From Sporosalibacterium faouarense (GTDB lineage: Bacteria > Bacillota > Clostridia > Tissierellales > VENL01), in contig NZ_JAETGO010000045.1 in assembly GCF_016765695.1 (NCBI RefSeq), forward strand, positions 24,227-88,226: a stretch of 64,000 bases of DNA. The letters run 5' to 3'. The position numbers were made by a program, and so were the translations under genes. Below, in pieces: positions 26,089-34,973 of the stretch (the stretch's first letter is position 1; every line of letters starts with the position of its first letter). The notes beneath the pieces are model-generated. The model had not been told where the DNA came from and did no database searches. It saw only the letters and a list, made by a program, of their open reading frames with translations.

Positions 26089-26132
26089 AATAAGAACTGG
26101 TTACTAATAAAAATTAGTAACCAGTTCTTATT
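26089..26132 (+). terminator. Terminator after ric
   Basis: A perfect 20-bp stem with a 4-nt A loop. The T-rich arm ends the stem (TTCTTATT) and there is no long T run after it. Confidence 0.8.
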
Positions 26133-26135
26133 AAA

Positions 26136-26165
26136 TGAGGAAATTTTATATTAAGATTTTATTCA
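26136..26165 (+). repeat. Dispersed repeat, copy B (half unit)
   Basis: TGAGGAAATTTTATATTAAG begins directly at the foot of the ric terminator. It matches the left arm of copies A, C and D, but no closing inverted arm is found. The rest of the 26069-26448 gap is AT-rich with no gene seen. A FNR-like partial match (TTGTC-acat-TGATAA) near 26317 is weak. Confidence 0.45.
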
Positions 26166-26448
26166 AATATAAACTGGAAACAAGAATATTATTTTGGATT
26201 AATAATTGTCTTATAAAAAATCTATACTCATAAGTACATGTAATTTTGGGGCTTTAAGAATTAAGCTCTTAGATTTAGTAAATATAAATCTAATACCTGA
26301 AATCAATATATGATTTTTGTCACATTGATAAATGATACTAATCACATTATTCCTTGGCAGAAAATAGTATTATATAACTAAATAAAGGAAGTAATACTAA
26401 ATAATAAAAGTATATTAGAATATAATTACTAATTAATGGAGGGATATT

Positions 26449-26808
26449 ATGGATAAGGACAAAATGCGAGAGGATTTTAAGAAAGAGATAGGATTTGTTC
26501 CTCCAGGAGTCATGGTTTCTGAAGCTTTCGGTGAAAATTTTCAAAAAATAATTTCAGAGTATCATCATGAAATCTGGGAAGGTGGAGTTATTCCACTAAA
26601 ATATAGATATCTTATAGCTCTAGCAACTGCCATATTTGACAATAATGAAACTAGAGCTAAGCTTGAAATGAATAAAGCTATAAAATATGGGGCAAATAAA
26701 GAAGAGATTATTGAAGTTTTAAAGCAACAGGTTTGGATGAAGGGTGCACCAACTTTAGTTCAAATTGCACCGTTAATTAAGTATATGGAAAGTAAGTTTA
26801 ATAAATAA
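26449..26808 (+). CDS. Carboxymuconolactone decarboxylase/AhpD-like protein
   Basis: The 119-aa all-helical protein has the CMD-fold block LKYRYLIALATAIFDNNETRAKLEMNKAI and GANKEEIIEVL. AhpD-type peroxidase members carry CxxC at the start of the central helix. Here IFDNNE has no Cys, so thiol peroxidase activity is unlikely. It sits 21 bp before a hemerythrin gene and presumably shares its transcript. GGAGGG ribosome site. Confidence 0.8.
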   Translation: MDKDKMREDFKKEIGFVPPGVMVSEAFGENFQKIISEYHHEIWEGGVIPLKYRYLIALATAIFDNNETRAKLEMNKAIKYGANKEEIIEVLKQQVWMKGAPTLVQIAPLIKYMESKFNK

Positions 26809-26829
26809 AAAAATATATGAGGTGATAAA

Positions 26830-27384
26830 ATGAATGCTATAAAATTAATGATGGAAGAACATAAGTATATTAAGAGAATGCTAGAGGTCGTAAGAAAACT
26901 AAGTATTAAAGTACTTAATGGAGAAGATGTAGATTATAATATTTTTTATAAAGTAATAGACTTTGTAAGAAATTATGCTGATAAGCATCATCATAATAAA
27001 GAAGAAGAAATATTATTTAAGAAAATGTCTGAGGAGCTTGGTGAAGCTATTGCAAATGGACCTATATTTGGTATGCTTGCAGAACATGATTTAGGAAGAC
27101 TTTATATGAAGAATCTTGAAGAAGCAGTGCAGAGAGTGCAAGATGGGGATATGGATTCTCGTGTAGATGTTATTGCAAATGCTATATCATATACTGATCT
27201 GCTTCATAGACATATTGATAAAGAGGATAATGCCATTTATAAATTTGGAGAGAATAAACTAAAGAAAGAAACTTTACAAGAAGTAGAAGAAATGTGTGAA
27301 GAAGTGGAAAAAGAAGCTGAAAAGGAAAGTATACAACAAAGGTATATTGATTTAGTTGATGAACTAGAAAAAATGATGGAGTAA
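26830..27384 (+). CDS. Hemerythrin-domain protein
   Basis: The 184-aa cytoplasmic protein has a four-helix bundle with di-iron ligands in EEHKYI (H11), DKHHHNKEEEILF, AEHDLGR and HRHIDKEDNAIY. A helical tail follows. The ligands allow O2 or NO sensing, storage or scavenging. It lies with ric, an FNR-like regulator and an AhpD-like gene, consistent with oxidative or nitrosative defence. GAGGTG ribosome site. Confidence 0.9.
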   Translation: MNAIKLMMEEHKYIKRMLEVVRKLSIKVLNGEDVDYNIFYKVIDFVRNYADKHHHNKEEEILFKKMSEELGEAIANGPIFGMLAEHDLGRLYMKNLEEAVQRVQDGDMDSRVDVIANAISYTDLLHRHIDKEDNAIYKFGENKLKKETLQEVEEMCEEVEKEAEKESIQQRYIDLVDELEKMME

Positions 27385-27394
27385 CTCCCCAAAA

Positions 27395-27428
27395 CACAAG
27401 GGCGCTAATTTAGTGTCCTTGTATTTTT
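27395..27428 (+). terminator. Terminator after hemerythrin gene
   Basis: An 11-bp stem beginning ACAAGG / CCTTGT with two G-U pairs, followed by a run of seven T. Confidence 0.85.
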
Positions 27429-27564
27429 TTATTTTTGTATAAAATTACAATGATTGTTTTTTGATAACAAAGTAAATAAATTTGGTGAAAACGATATACA
27501 AATGTAAGAAAAACTACTAAATGGGAAAGATAAAGAATAGATTAATTTGTTAGGGAGGGTAATA

Positions 27565-28155
27565 ATGAATTTTGGACTAAATATAGAGACTTTTATTACT
27601 ATCTTTTCAATAGTACTTTCGACAATAGGAATTGTATACATTCTCAGATTCAATTGGAAGCAATATGGTGCCCTCTTTTTGTTCAGTGCTATTACAGGGG
27701 AGCTAATTTGTATATTTTTTATCAAAGTTGGATTTTATTCATATCCATATAGGTTATTTCCATCCATATCTTCAATGCCATTTGTAATAATACTAACTAT
27801 GTTTCCCCTTTATGTTTTAATAGGAGTAAGATATAGTCCAAAATCTTGGTATCATAAGGTACCCTTTTATTTGATTATTGTACATATAGGAGTGCTATTA
27901 GAATTATTATTTGAAAACACTACAGAATTAATTAAATATGATAGATTTTGGGATGGATGGGATTCCTATACCTGGTGGTGGGTATTCTTACTAACTTTTG
28001 AGTTTATAGGAGGAACAATTGTGTCAGAAAAATTCAGAAAACCATTAAACATTGAGACGCTACGATTTGGTAGGATTGGATGGATTATACAACATCTAAT
28101 TTTTATAGCTACTATATTTTTATTTGGATTCTACGTGGGAAGAGCCACTTTATGA
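27565..28155 (+). CDS. CBO0543-type multi-pass membrane protein
   Basis: The 196-aa protein has about six TM helices and a Trp-rich loop (DRFWDGWDSYTWWWVF) before the fifth. The pattern agrees with the CBO0543 family of clostridial and bacillar membrane proteins, whose function is unknown. ATG 27565 follows GGGAGG at 7 bp; an in-frame TTG six codons earlier lacks a site. Confidence 0.65.
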   Translation: MNFGLNIETFITIFSIVLSTIGIVYILRFNWKQYGALFLFSAITGELICIFFIKVGFYSYPYRLFPSISSMPFVIILTMFPLYVLIGVRYSPKSWYHKVPFYLIIVHIGVLLELLFENTTELIKYDRFWDGWDSYTWWWVFLLTFEFIGGTIVSEKFRKPLNIETLRFGRIGWIIQHLIFIATIFLFGFYVGRATL

Positions 28156-28237
28156 TATACTAGCTTTAATATAGAAAATTAGTATTATATATATTGAAAT
28201 ATGTGTGAAAGAATCTCAAAGAAGGGGGAAGTGAATT

Positions 28238-28504
28238 ATGAGTCAACATATGTTTAATTTTAGTTTCGGATTAGGCTGGCTATGGATGATAATAGGATCT
28301 TTACTGAAAGTAGCTATAGTTGTAGCAATTGTTGTAATTATAGTTAAAGTGCTTCAAAATAATAAAAGAAATGATAATTCAAGCTATAAACCGATGGGGA
28401 ATACACATTCTAATAGGGCTATTGAAATTCTTAAAGAAAGATATGCAAGAGGAGAAATTGACGAAGAGGAATATAAAAGCAAGTTGAATCAACTAAAGGA
28501 ATAA
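28238..28504 (+). CDS. SHOCT-domain small membrane protein
   Basis: The 88-aa protein has one TM helix (about 20-40), a short linker and a C-terminal SHOCT motif (AIEILKERYARGEIDEEEYK). Such proteins are common in Gram-positives; the SHOCT segment is thought to mediate oligomerisation or binding, and no activity is known. AAGGGGG ribosome site; terminator downstream. Confidence 0.85.
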   Translation: MSQHMFNFSFGLGWLWMIIGSLLKVAIVVAIVVIIVKVLQNNKRNDNSSYKPMGNTHSNRAIEILKERYARGEIDEEEYKSKLNQLKE

Positions 28505-28573
28505 ACACATATAATTTAGATAAGTGACTTCTGAAGTAAAATATTAAAGTTAATTTTAATAAGAACTACTATT

Positions 28574-28612
28574 AAAATCGCTCTTTTCAAAAAAGGAGCG
28601 ATTTTTAATTTT
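28574..28612 (+). terminator. Terminator after SHOCT gene
   Basis: The perfect 10-bp stem AAAATCGCTC / GAGCGATTTT has a 12-nt loop and a T-rich tail. Repeat copy C starts immediately after it. Confidence 0.88.
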
Positions 28613-28615
28613 AAA

Positions 28616-28654
28616 TGAGGAAATTGCATAAAATTTTAATATGTAACTTCCTCA
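28616..28654. repeat. Dispersed repeat, copy C (minimal hairpin)
   Basis: TGAGGAAATTGCATA and its near-inverted copy TATGTAACTTCCTCA are joined by about 9 nt. It is the shortest member of the repeat family and lies between convergent genes. Confidence 0.55.
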
Positions 28655-28673
28655 AATAATTGAGTAACAATAA

Positions 28674-28853
28674 TTATTTATTTGGTAGCTTCTCTAAAGC
28701 TTTTTTAACTATATTTCCACAATTTCTTGATGATACTCCACCCCAGCCGTCTCTTTGAACTGTATCATATACACCTAGTTCTTTAGCTATTTCTACTTTC
28801 ATTTCTTCCAAAGCTTGTCGTGCATGGGGAGAAGGGGAATTTAGTTTACTCAT
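28674..28853 (-). CDS. Alpha/beta-type small acid-soluble spore protein
   Basis: A 59-aa ORF with an excellent AGGAGGT ribosome site. The first SASP block is clear (QALEEMKVEIAKELGV, with the EIAKELGV germination-protease-type region). The second half (WGGVSSRNCGNIVKKALE) is a diverged form of the usual TSRxNGxVGGxM block. The protein would coat and protect spore DNA and be degraded at germination. It lies opposite the SpoVA operon. A weak sigma-G-like promoter (GTATA near 28900) may precede it. Confidence 0.85.
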   Translation of the reverse strand: MSKLNSPSPHARQALEEMKVEIAKELGVYDTVQRDGWGGVSSRNCGNIVKKALEKLPNK

Positions 28854-29066
28854 ATTATACCTCCTAATTAATAATAATTTGATAAATGGTAAAAATATAT
28901 ACAGATTTGTATTATAGTTTTATTTTGTGTAAAAAAAAGATTCATAATCCATAATCTTTTTAACATTCAAACCAAAAATTGCTTAGTTAAATGAAAAGTT
29001 AATTGTATTAAATATTACTATTTAGCAAAAATTAATTTTAGTTGGGTTATTTAAGGAGGATTCCTA

Positions 29067-29273
29067 ATGACAATACATTCTCAAGTTACACAAACATTAG
29101 CTAATTTAAAAGGTATTAAGGCTACATTGTCTACATATCAAGTGCAAGAAAAAAATGAAGATACAAAAAATATTATTAAAGAGTCAGTTAAAGAAACAAA
29201 TGAAATAATAAAAGATTTAGAAAATAGAATTAAAACATTAGAGCTAGAAGAGCCTCAATATAAGGGATATTAG
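29067..29273 (+). CDS. DUF1657 small helical protein (first copy)
   Basis: The 68-aa coiled protein ends with the family-typical EEPQYKGY. DUF1657 genes flank SpoVA/YetF operons in Bacillus and Clostridia, including spoVA2mob. A homologous gene (ending EPQYKQ) closes this operon at 32105. Function is unknown; forespore membrane association is inferred from context. Strong AAGGAGG ribosome site. Confidence 0.85.
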   Translation: MTIHSQVTQTLANLKGIKATLSTYQVQEKNEDTKNIIKESVKETNEIIKDLENRIKTLELEEPQYKGY

Positions 29274-29284
29274 GAGGAGCTATA

Positions 29285-30145
29285 ATGAAAGAATGGGTAG
29301 AAATATTATTAAGAACTATAATACTGTTTTTTGTAACATTAGGATTGGTAAAGATAAGGGGAAAAAAACATCCTACTAAAATGACAGCCTTTGATTACAT
29401 TTCTTATGGTGTAATTATTATACTAGTTACCTTAACATCAGTAAAAATTATTGAAAATTGGGTTTTTGGAGTTATAGCATTAATGGTGTGGAGTCTATTT
29501 CCAGTTGGCCTTGATTACCTGTCAATGAAAAGTAAAATGCTATATGAATTTATTCATGGAAAAGAAACTGTTTTGATTAAGAATGGAAAGATATTAGAAG
29601 AAAATATTAGTAAGTTAAAAATGACAGGAGAAGATCTATTAAGAGAATTGAGAACAAAAAATGTTTTTTCGTTGGCAGATGTTGAATTTGCGATGCTAGA
29701 GACTACAGGAGATGTGAATGTATTATTAAAGTCAGATAAAAAGCCAATTACAGCAAAAGATTTAGGTGAAAAAGTATCAATGAGTAAGGAATCACAAACA
29801 ATAATTTTAGATGGGAATATTATTGATGAGGCTTTGTTTAACGCAGGTTTAAATAGAGATTGGGTTGGAACGCAGCTAAATGGAATGGGGATATCTATAG
29901 ACAATGTTTTCATAGGTCAAGTTGATTCTTCAGGAGATTTGTTTGTAGATCTTTTTGATGATTCTATTCAACATCCACAGCCTAAAGTAAAGGATCTTCT
30001 TTATGCCAATTTACAAAAGGTTCATGCAGACCTTATTACCTATTCTTTGGAAACTGAAAATTCCACTGCAAAAGAAATGTATTTAAAGAATATTAAAAAG
30101 ATAGATAAGATGATAAAAAAGCTTAAACCATATTTAATCAATTAG
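29285..30145 (+). CDS. YetF-like DUF421 membrane protein
   Basis: The 286-aa protein has three N-terminal TM helices (about 5-20, 35-52, 58-78) and two cytoplasmic alpha/beta repeats of the DUF421 fold, with LREKTKNVFSLADVEFAMLE-like first-domain residues around 115-140. YetF homologues occur in spoVA2mob operons, where the gene contributes to spore heat resistance. GGAGG ribosome site, 12 bp after DUF1657. Confidence 0.9.
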   Translation: MKEWVEILLRTIILFFVTLGLVKIRGKKHPTKMTAFDYISYGVIIILVTLTSVKIIENWVFGVIALMVWSLFPVGLDYLSMKSKMLYEFIHGKETVLIKNGKILEENISKLKMTGEDLLRELRTKNVFSLADVEFAMLETTGDVNVLLKSDKKPITAKDLGEKVSMSKESQTIILDGNIIDEALFNAGLNRDWVGTQLNGMGISIDNVFIGQVDSSGDLFVDLFDDSIQHPQPKVKDLLYANLQKVHADLITYSLETENSTAKEMYLKNIKKIDKMIKKLKPYLIN

Positions 30146-30156
30146 AAGGTGATAAA

Positions 30157-30636
30157 GTGTCAAATAAAAAGAAGAAAAAACTAACAAAGATTCAACAAGA
30201 TTATCAAGATTTTGCAAATCAAAGAGAACCCAAACGACCTGTAGTAAAAAACTGTTTGAAGGCTTTTTTAGTAGGTGGAACCATATGTACTATTGGACAG
30301 GGTTTACAATGGTTTTTCATAAAGTATTTTGATTTTACTGAAACTACAGCTGGCAATCCAACGGTAGCGGTATTGATAATAACCTCAGTATTATTAACTG
30401 GTTTAGGAGTGTATGATCATATGGGCCAATGGGCAGGGGCAGGCACTGCTATTCCCGTAACAGGATTCGCCAATACAGTTGCTTCTGCTGCTATCGAACA
30501 TAAGAGTGAAGGATATGTTTTAGGTGTAGGAGGAAATATGTTTAAGCTGTCTGGCTCAGTAATTGCTTATGGAGTATTTTCAGCCTTTATTGTTAGTATA
30601 ATTAAAATCATAATTCAATGGTTAGGTGGGATGTAA
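30157..30636 (+). CDS. spoVAC: Stage V sporulation protein AC
   Basis: The 159-aa membrane protein has a Lys-rich N terminus and about four TM helices. SpoVAC acts as a mechanosensitive-type channel moving Ca-dipicolinate in sporulation and germination. The family blocks FLVGGTICTIGQ, GVYDHMGQWAGAGTAIPVTGFAN and EGYVLGVGGNMFKLSG are intact. It has a GTG start after AAGGTG, and spoVAD begins right after its stop. Confidence 0.95.
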   Translation: MSNKKKKKLTKIQQDYQDFANQREPKRPVVKNCLKAFLVGGTICTIGQGLQWFFIKYFDFTETTAGNPTVAVLIITSVLLTGLGVYDHMGQWAGAGTAIPVTGFANTVASAAIEHKSEGYVLGVGGNMFKLSGSVIAYGVFSAFIVSIIKIIIQWLGGM

Positions 30637-31641
30637 ATGCTAGCAGGACATCAAACATGGCAATTTGAATCGAAACCAGTTATATTATCATCAGCTGCAG
30701 TTGGGGGTCCTTTTGAAGCAAACGGGAAACTAGCTAATGATTTTGATATTCTTCACGAAGATATTTGGCTTGGACAGGATAGTTTTGAGAAAGCCGAAAA
30801 GAAATTATTAGAACAAGCTTGTGAAATGGCTATTCAAAAAGCAGGAATGAAGAAAGAAGATATTGGATTTTTAATCAGTGGAGATCTGATGAACCAAATT
30901 ATTTCTAGTAGCTTTGCTGCGAGAACTTTAGGAGTACCATTTCTAGGAATTTTTGGAGCATGTTCTAGTTCAATGGAAGGATTAGCATTAGCAGGGCAAT
31001 TAGTCGACAGTAGTGCAGCAAACTATGTAATTGCAGCAGCATCAAGTCATAATGCTGCTGTAGAAAAGCAATTTAGATATCCAACAGAGTATGGTGGACA
31101 GAAGCCACCTACTGCTCAATGGACAGTCACTGGTGCAGGTGCAGCATTGGTAGGTAAGAAGGGAGAGGGACCAAAACTTACTTCTGCCACAATTGGTAAA
31201 ATAGTGGATATGGGACTTTCAGATCCTTTTAATATGGGAGGAGCCATGGCCCCTGCTGCAGTTGATACTATAGAAGCTCATTTTAGAGATTTGAATATTG
31301 ATCCTTCATATTACGATGTTATAGCGACTGGAGATTTAGGTTCGGTAGGACATAGAATAGCTGGAGACTTATTGGATAAACATGGACTTAAAGTACCAAA
31401 AGATATTTTAACTGACTGTGGACTTTTAATATATAGTGATAGTCAGCCAGTTTTTGCAGGAGCAAGTGGATGCGCTTGTTCTGCCACAGTTACATATGGT
31501 CATTTTTTAAAGGAAATGAAAAAGGGAAATCTAAAGAAAATTTTGGTTGTAGCAACAGGAGCATTATTATCTCCTTTATCTTATCAACAGAAAGAAAGTA
31601 TACCTTGCATTGCTCATGCTGTGTCGATAGAAATGGAATAG
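30637..31641 (+). CDS. spoVAD: Stage V sporulation protein AD
   Basis: The 334-aa thiolase-fold protein binds dipicolinic acid at the inner spore membrane surface. Family blocks include GHQTWQF near the start, FGACSSSMEGLALA and SAAGPFEANG-like residues (SSAAVGGPFEANG), with normal length. It is translationally coupled to spoVAC (ATG adjacent to the stop). Confidence 0.96.
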   Translation: MLAGHQTWQFESKPVILSSAAVGGPFEANGKLANDFDILHEDIWLGQDSFEKAEKKLLEQACEMAIQKAGMKKEDIGFLISGDLMNQIISSSFAARTLGVPFLGIFGACSSSMEGLALAGQLVDSSAANYVIAAASSHNAAVEKQFRYPTEYGGQKPPTAQWTVTGAGAALVGKKGEGPKLTSATIGKIVDMGLSDPFNMGGAMAPAAVDTIEAHFRDLNIDPSYYDVIATGDLGSVGHRIAGDLLDKHGLKVPKDILTDCGLLIYSDSQPVFAGASGCACSATVTYGHFLKEMKKGNLKKILVVATGALLSPLSYQQKESIPCIAHAVSIEME

Positions 31642-31658
31642 AAAAGAGGTGCTATATA

Positions 31659-32012
31659 GTGGAAAAATTTATTTGGGCTTTTATAATAGGTGGAGGTATA
31701 TGCGTAATAGGGCAAATAATGATGGATGTTTTTAGACTAACACCTGCTCACACTACCAGTACTCTGGTTGTTGTTGGGGCAATATTAGGAGGTCTAGGTT
31801 GGTATGAACCATTAATTAAATTTGCTGGTGCTGGTGCATCAGTTCCAATTAGCAGCTTTGGCAATTCACTAGTAAAAGGTGCATTAGCTGAGGCAAATCG
31901 AGATGGGATAATAGGAGTCATAACAGGAATTTTTGAAGTGACTAGTGCAGGAATATCTTGTGCTATAATTTTTGGTTTTTTGGGAGCATTAATTTTCAAG
32001 CCAAAGGGATAA
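31659..32012 (+). CDS. spoVAE: Stage V sporulation protein AEb
   Basis: The 117-aa membrane protein has about four TM helices and is paralogous to SpoVAC (GGGICVIGQ, GAGASVPISSFGNSLVKGA). The GTG at 31659 lies 7 bp after AGAGGTG and gives the family length. The open frame continues upstream inside spoVAD but that part is non-homologous. It completes the minimal SpoVAC-AD-AEb channel set. Confidence 0.93.
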   Translation: MEKFIWAFIIGGGICVIGQIMMDVFRLTPAHTTSTLVVVGAILGGLGWYEPLIKFAGAGASVPISSFGNSLVKGALAEANRDGIIGVITGIFEVTSAGISCAIIFGFLGALIFKPKG

Positions 32013-32104
32013 ATTTTATAATTCTAAATATAGATTACTAATATTTAGTGCCGAAATTGTATGAGAATATAATTCTCATTGACTATGAAAAGGAGGTGAT
32101 TAGC

Positions 32105-32308
32105 TTGACAGTAGGAACTCAAATGCAACAGGCTATAGCTGGCGTACAAAGTGCATCTGCTACTATGAAAACTTTTGCTTTAGAAACACAAGATCAACAA
32201 GCCAAGAAAGAGTATCAACAGTTAGCCCAAAGTTTAGACAGTGCTCTTCAGACATTAAAGAAAAGACAACAATTTATTGAGCAGCAAGAGCCTCAATATA
32301 AACAGTAA
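32105..32308 (+). CDS. DUF1657 small helical protein (second copy)
   Basis: The 67-aa homologue of the 29067 gene ends in QEPQYKQ. It starts at TTG 32105 after a full AAGGAGGTGA ribosome site. Its presence at the far end of the SpoVA operon matches the spoVA2mob order. A 19-bp terminator follows. Confidence 0.85.
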   Translation: MTVGTQMQQAIAGVQSASATMKTFALETQDQQAKKEYQQLAQSLDSALQTLKKRQQFIEQQEPQYKQ

Positions 32309-32318
32309 TAAAAAAGAT

Positions 32319-32359
32319 GTAAAATCAAGTCAAAAGCTAAGCTTTTGACTTGATTTTAC
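32319..32359 (+). terminator. Terminator of the SpoVA operon
   Basis: A perfect 19-bp stem (32319-32337 / 32341-32359) with a 3-nt loop. The T-rich right arm substitutes for a long T tail. Confidence 0.82.
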
Positions 32360-32386
32360 AAGGTGCTGTAATGGGTTAAAACATGT

Positions 32387-33259
32387 TTAAAGTTTATATA
32401 TATTAACATTTCCTGAAGATGTTTTTATGTTTATAGTGCTATTAGAACTGTCACCAACAAAGCCATTTAGATGATTTTGTTTAATAGTTCCTTTAACTGT
32501 AACAGGAAATTCAATATCAATATTACCTGATGATGCCTTAGCATGGATTTTGAAGCAAGATTCAGGTGGTAATCCTAATGAAACCTTTCCAGAAGATGTT
32601 TTAATATCACTGGTGCATTCATTAAAGTCATTATATTTAGCATTTAATTTTCCAGAACTTGTGGAAGCATTTAAATCTCCATTTAAATCTTCAATATCTA
32701 TGCTCCCTGAGCTAGTGGAAATATCTAATGGTCCTTTGTGTGATTTAACTTTTGCCTTACCTGAACTAGTTGAGATGCTTAATTTACCCTCATAGTTTTC
32801 AAATAAAGCATCACCTGAAGAAGTCCTGAAATTTGAAATACTTGCTTTTATATAGTTAGCGACAATATTTCCAGAGGAAGAATTGCATTCTAAATTATAT
32901 ATGCTTATATTTGATATATAAGTATCCCCTGAGGAAGCTTTAGTAATTAAATCTTCTTTATAAGTATTTGGTAGATATACATCTAACACTAAGGAACCTC
33001 TCCAGCTGTTAAAACCAATTAAATTGAAATTTGATGTCTTTTCTATTTTTACTTCTATATTAATCTTACCTTCTTCTACTTCACAAAAAAGTTGTGGGAT
33101 ATTATTTTCATTATTAGTAGAAACTTCGCCGTGAAAATGAACCTTTAATTTGTCCTCATTAGTTTCAATTAAGTTTATATTTGGACTTGATACTTTAATA
33201 TAAATCCTATTAATATCTTTAATACTAAAACTTTTTCTTACATCAACGCTCTTTTTCAT
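32387..33259 (-). CDS. DUF4097 beta-helix protein with TSSG ladder
   Basis: The 290-aa protein is built of repeated strands with SSG turns (SSSGNI, TSSGDA, TSSGKA, TSSGSI, TSSGKL, TSSGKV, ASSGNI, TSSGNV) every 18-25 residues, the DUF4097/YvlB pattern of a right-handed beta solenoid. No signal peptide or TM segment is seen, so it is probably cytoplasmic. YvlB-type proteins are linked to envelope stress responses; the role here is unproven. A GGAGG-like site precedes it. The AT-rich 33260-33559 gap holds TTAATTAA-type runs, with no gene seen. Confidence 0.82.
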   Translation of the reverse strand: MKKSVDVRKSFSIKDINRIYIKVSSPNINLIETNEDKLKVHFHGEVSTNNENNIPQLFCEVEEGKINIEVKIEKTSNFNLIGFNSWRGSLVLDVYLPNTYKEDLITKASSGDTYISNISIYNLECNSSSGNIVANYIKASISNFRTSSGDALFENYEGKLSISTSSGKAKVKSHKGPLDISTSSGSIDIEDLNGDLNASTSSGKLNAKYNDFNECTSDIKTSSGKVSLGLPPESCFKIHAKASSGNIDIEFPVTVKGTIKQNHLNGFVGDSSNSTINIKTSSGNVNIYKL

Positions 33260-33537
33260 GAAATCCCTCCAAGTAACTACTATATACTAATTGACAAATA
33301 TTAAATTAATTAAATTAATTAATAGTATTGAAATGATTTAATGTTTCATTATGTATATGAATTTAATTTAATTATACTTGCAATAAGTTAAAAAGTCAAG
33401 AAGGGTTTTTAATAATATTAAATATTATATTTATATATTTAATATATATTTTAAATAATTAAAGCTACCTTACTTGAACTAGCTTAATATACTGAAAATT
33501 CTGCTCCTATCATACTAAATATTAGAATATAAAAAAA

Positions 33538-33568
33538 ACGAAGTAAAGGAATGGATTCCTTACTTCGT
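33538..33568 (-). terminator. Terminator of the two-component operon
   Basis: On the minus strand a GAAGTAAGGAATC stem, beginning within the last codons of the kinase gene, is followed by eight T. Confidence 0.85.
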
Positions 33569-34972
33569 CATTTCTATCCATATTTTAGTACCTTTATTTA
33601 CTTTACTATTGATACCATACTTAAAATTATGGGCTTCTAGAATGTTTTTAACAATAGACATACCTAATCCTGTTCCAGTATTATTTCTTTGTCTTGATTT
33701 ATCAACTTTATAGAATCTGTCCCATATATGTGGAAGGTCTTCTTCTGGAATACCAATACCATTATCAATAATTTCTATTCTAATCATGTTCTGCCTATCT
33801 GAGATTTTAATTATGACAGTAGTATCATTAGTCGAGTGCATTATGGCATTATTAATAAGATTAAGGATCACTTGATATATTTTGTCTTCATCAGCAGTAA
33901 CCATTATACTATCAGCAGAAAAATCTTTTATAAGAGAGATTTCATTTTCCTTAGCTATATGGGATAATTTATCTAATACCTTCTTTATAGTTTCAATAAT
34001 ATTGAAATCAGTTAGGTTAGGAGTATAATAACCAGCCTCCATTTTAGAAAGGTATAGCATATCTTCTACCATATTATTTAATCTGCTAGATTCATCTATA
34101 ATTACGTTTAGATAATCAGCAGTATTTTTCTTTTCTTCTCCTTTAGTTTCCATTACCAATTCTGCATAAGCTCTAATTAAACTGATGGGTGTTTTAAGCT
34201 CATGGGATGTATTAGCGATAAATTCCCGTCTAAATTTCTCAGTTTGACCTAGCTGTGTAGATAGATTATTGATCGTTTTGCCCAATACACCTATCTCATC
34301 CTTAGATTTAATATTAACTTTGGATGAAAAATCTCCTTTAGCAATTTGTTTAGCAGCTTGATTTATTTTTACAATTGGACTGGTAAAAATTTTAGCTAGA
34401 ATTAGGGCTAAAACAGTACCTATTGCTATTGATAATAGAGTAATAATTGTCAATTGCCTTCTCAGTATAGTGATGGTTTCTTTTATAGGTTGAACCGGAG
34501 AACTTAATATAGCAGTTCCTACTATTTCATCGTTATGAACTAAGGGAACGCCGACTGTAATAAAGGTTGCATTTAATATATGAATTCTATTTTGCTTAAC
34601 AAAAACTTTTTGGCTTAAAAGGTCTCTTCTAATGTCTCGAAAATTTAAAAAGCTATTGATATTATCTCTGAAAATTTTAGAACTATCACTACTATACAAA
34701 ACACCTTGGTTAGGGGTAAAAATTATTATACCCGCAGTATAAGAAGAAGTAAAAGCATCAATCTCGTCTTTAATATTCACAGACAAAGGGTCAAGATTTT
34801 CAGTCTTTTCTATTAATGATGCAATAGCTTTACCTTCATTCAGGAGAAGATTTGATCTCTCATTTAGATAAAATCTGTTTAAAAAGAATATTTGAAATAT
34901 CCAAATAAGAACAATAATAATTATAACTAATCCTGTAATACCTAACCATAGCTTGCTTAAAATACTCCTCAT
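33560..34972 (-). CDS. Sensor histidine kinase
   Basis: The 470-aa membrane kinase has TM1 at 10-31, an extracytoplasmic sensor (about 35-165), TM2 near 172-194, HAMP (about 195-245), HisKA with phospho-acceptor H257 in NTSHELKTP, and HATPase with N, G1 and G2 boxes (LINNAIMHS, DNGIGIPEE, GTGLGMSIV). It is a complete PhoR/ResE-like enzyme. It follows its response regulator by 1 bp. Confidence 0.93.
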   Translation of the reverse strand: MRSILSKLWLGITGLVIIIIVLIWIFQIFFLNRFYLNERSNLLLNEGKAIASLIEKTENLDPLSVNIKDEIDAFTSSYTAGIIIFTPNQGVLYSSDSSKIFRDNINSFLNFRDIRRDLLSQKVFVKQNRIHILNATFITVGVPLVHNDEIVGTAILSSPVQPIKETITILRRQLTIITLLSIAIGTVLALILAKIFTSPIVKINQAAKQIAKGDFSSKVNIKSKDEIGVLGKTINNLSTQLGQTEKFRREFIANTSHELKTPISLIRAYAELVMETKGEEKKNTADYLNVIIDESSRLNNMVEDMLYLSKMEAGYYTPNLTDFNIIETIKKVLDKLSHIAKENEISLIKDFSADSIMVTADEDKIYQVILNLINNAIMHSTNDTTVIIKISDRQNMIRIEIIDNGIGIPEEDLPHIWDRFYKVDKSRQRNNTGTGLGMSIVKNILEAHNFKYGINSKVNKGTKIWIEMTK

Positions 34973-34973
34973 A

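Noticed and set aside
26310..26330. Third FNR-type site (TTGTC-acat-TGATAA) before the AhpD-like gene
   Set aside because: Arms match poorly and no TATAAT lies at the required distance.
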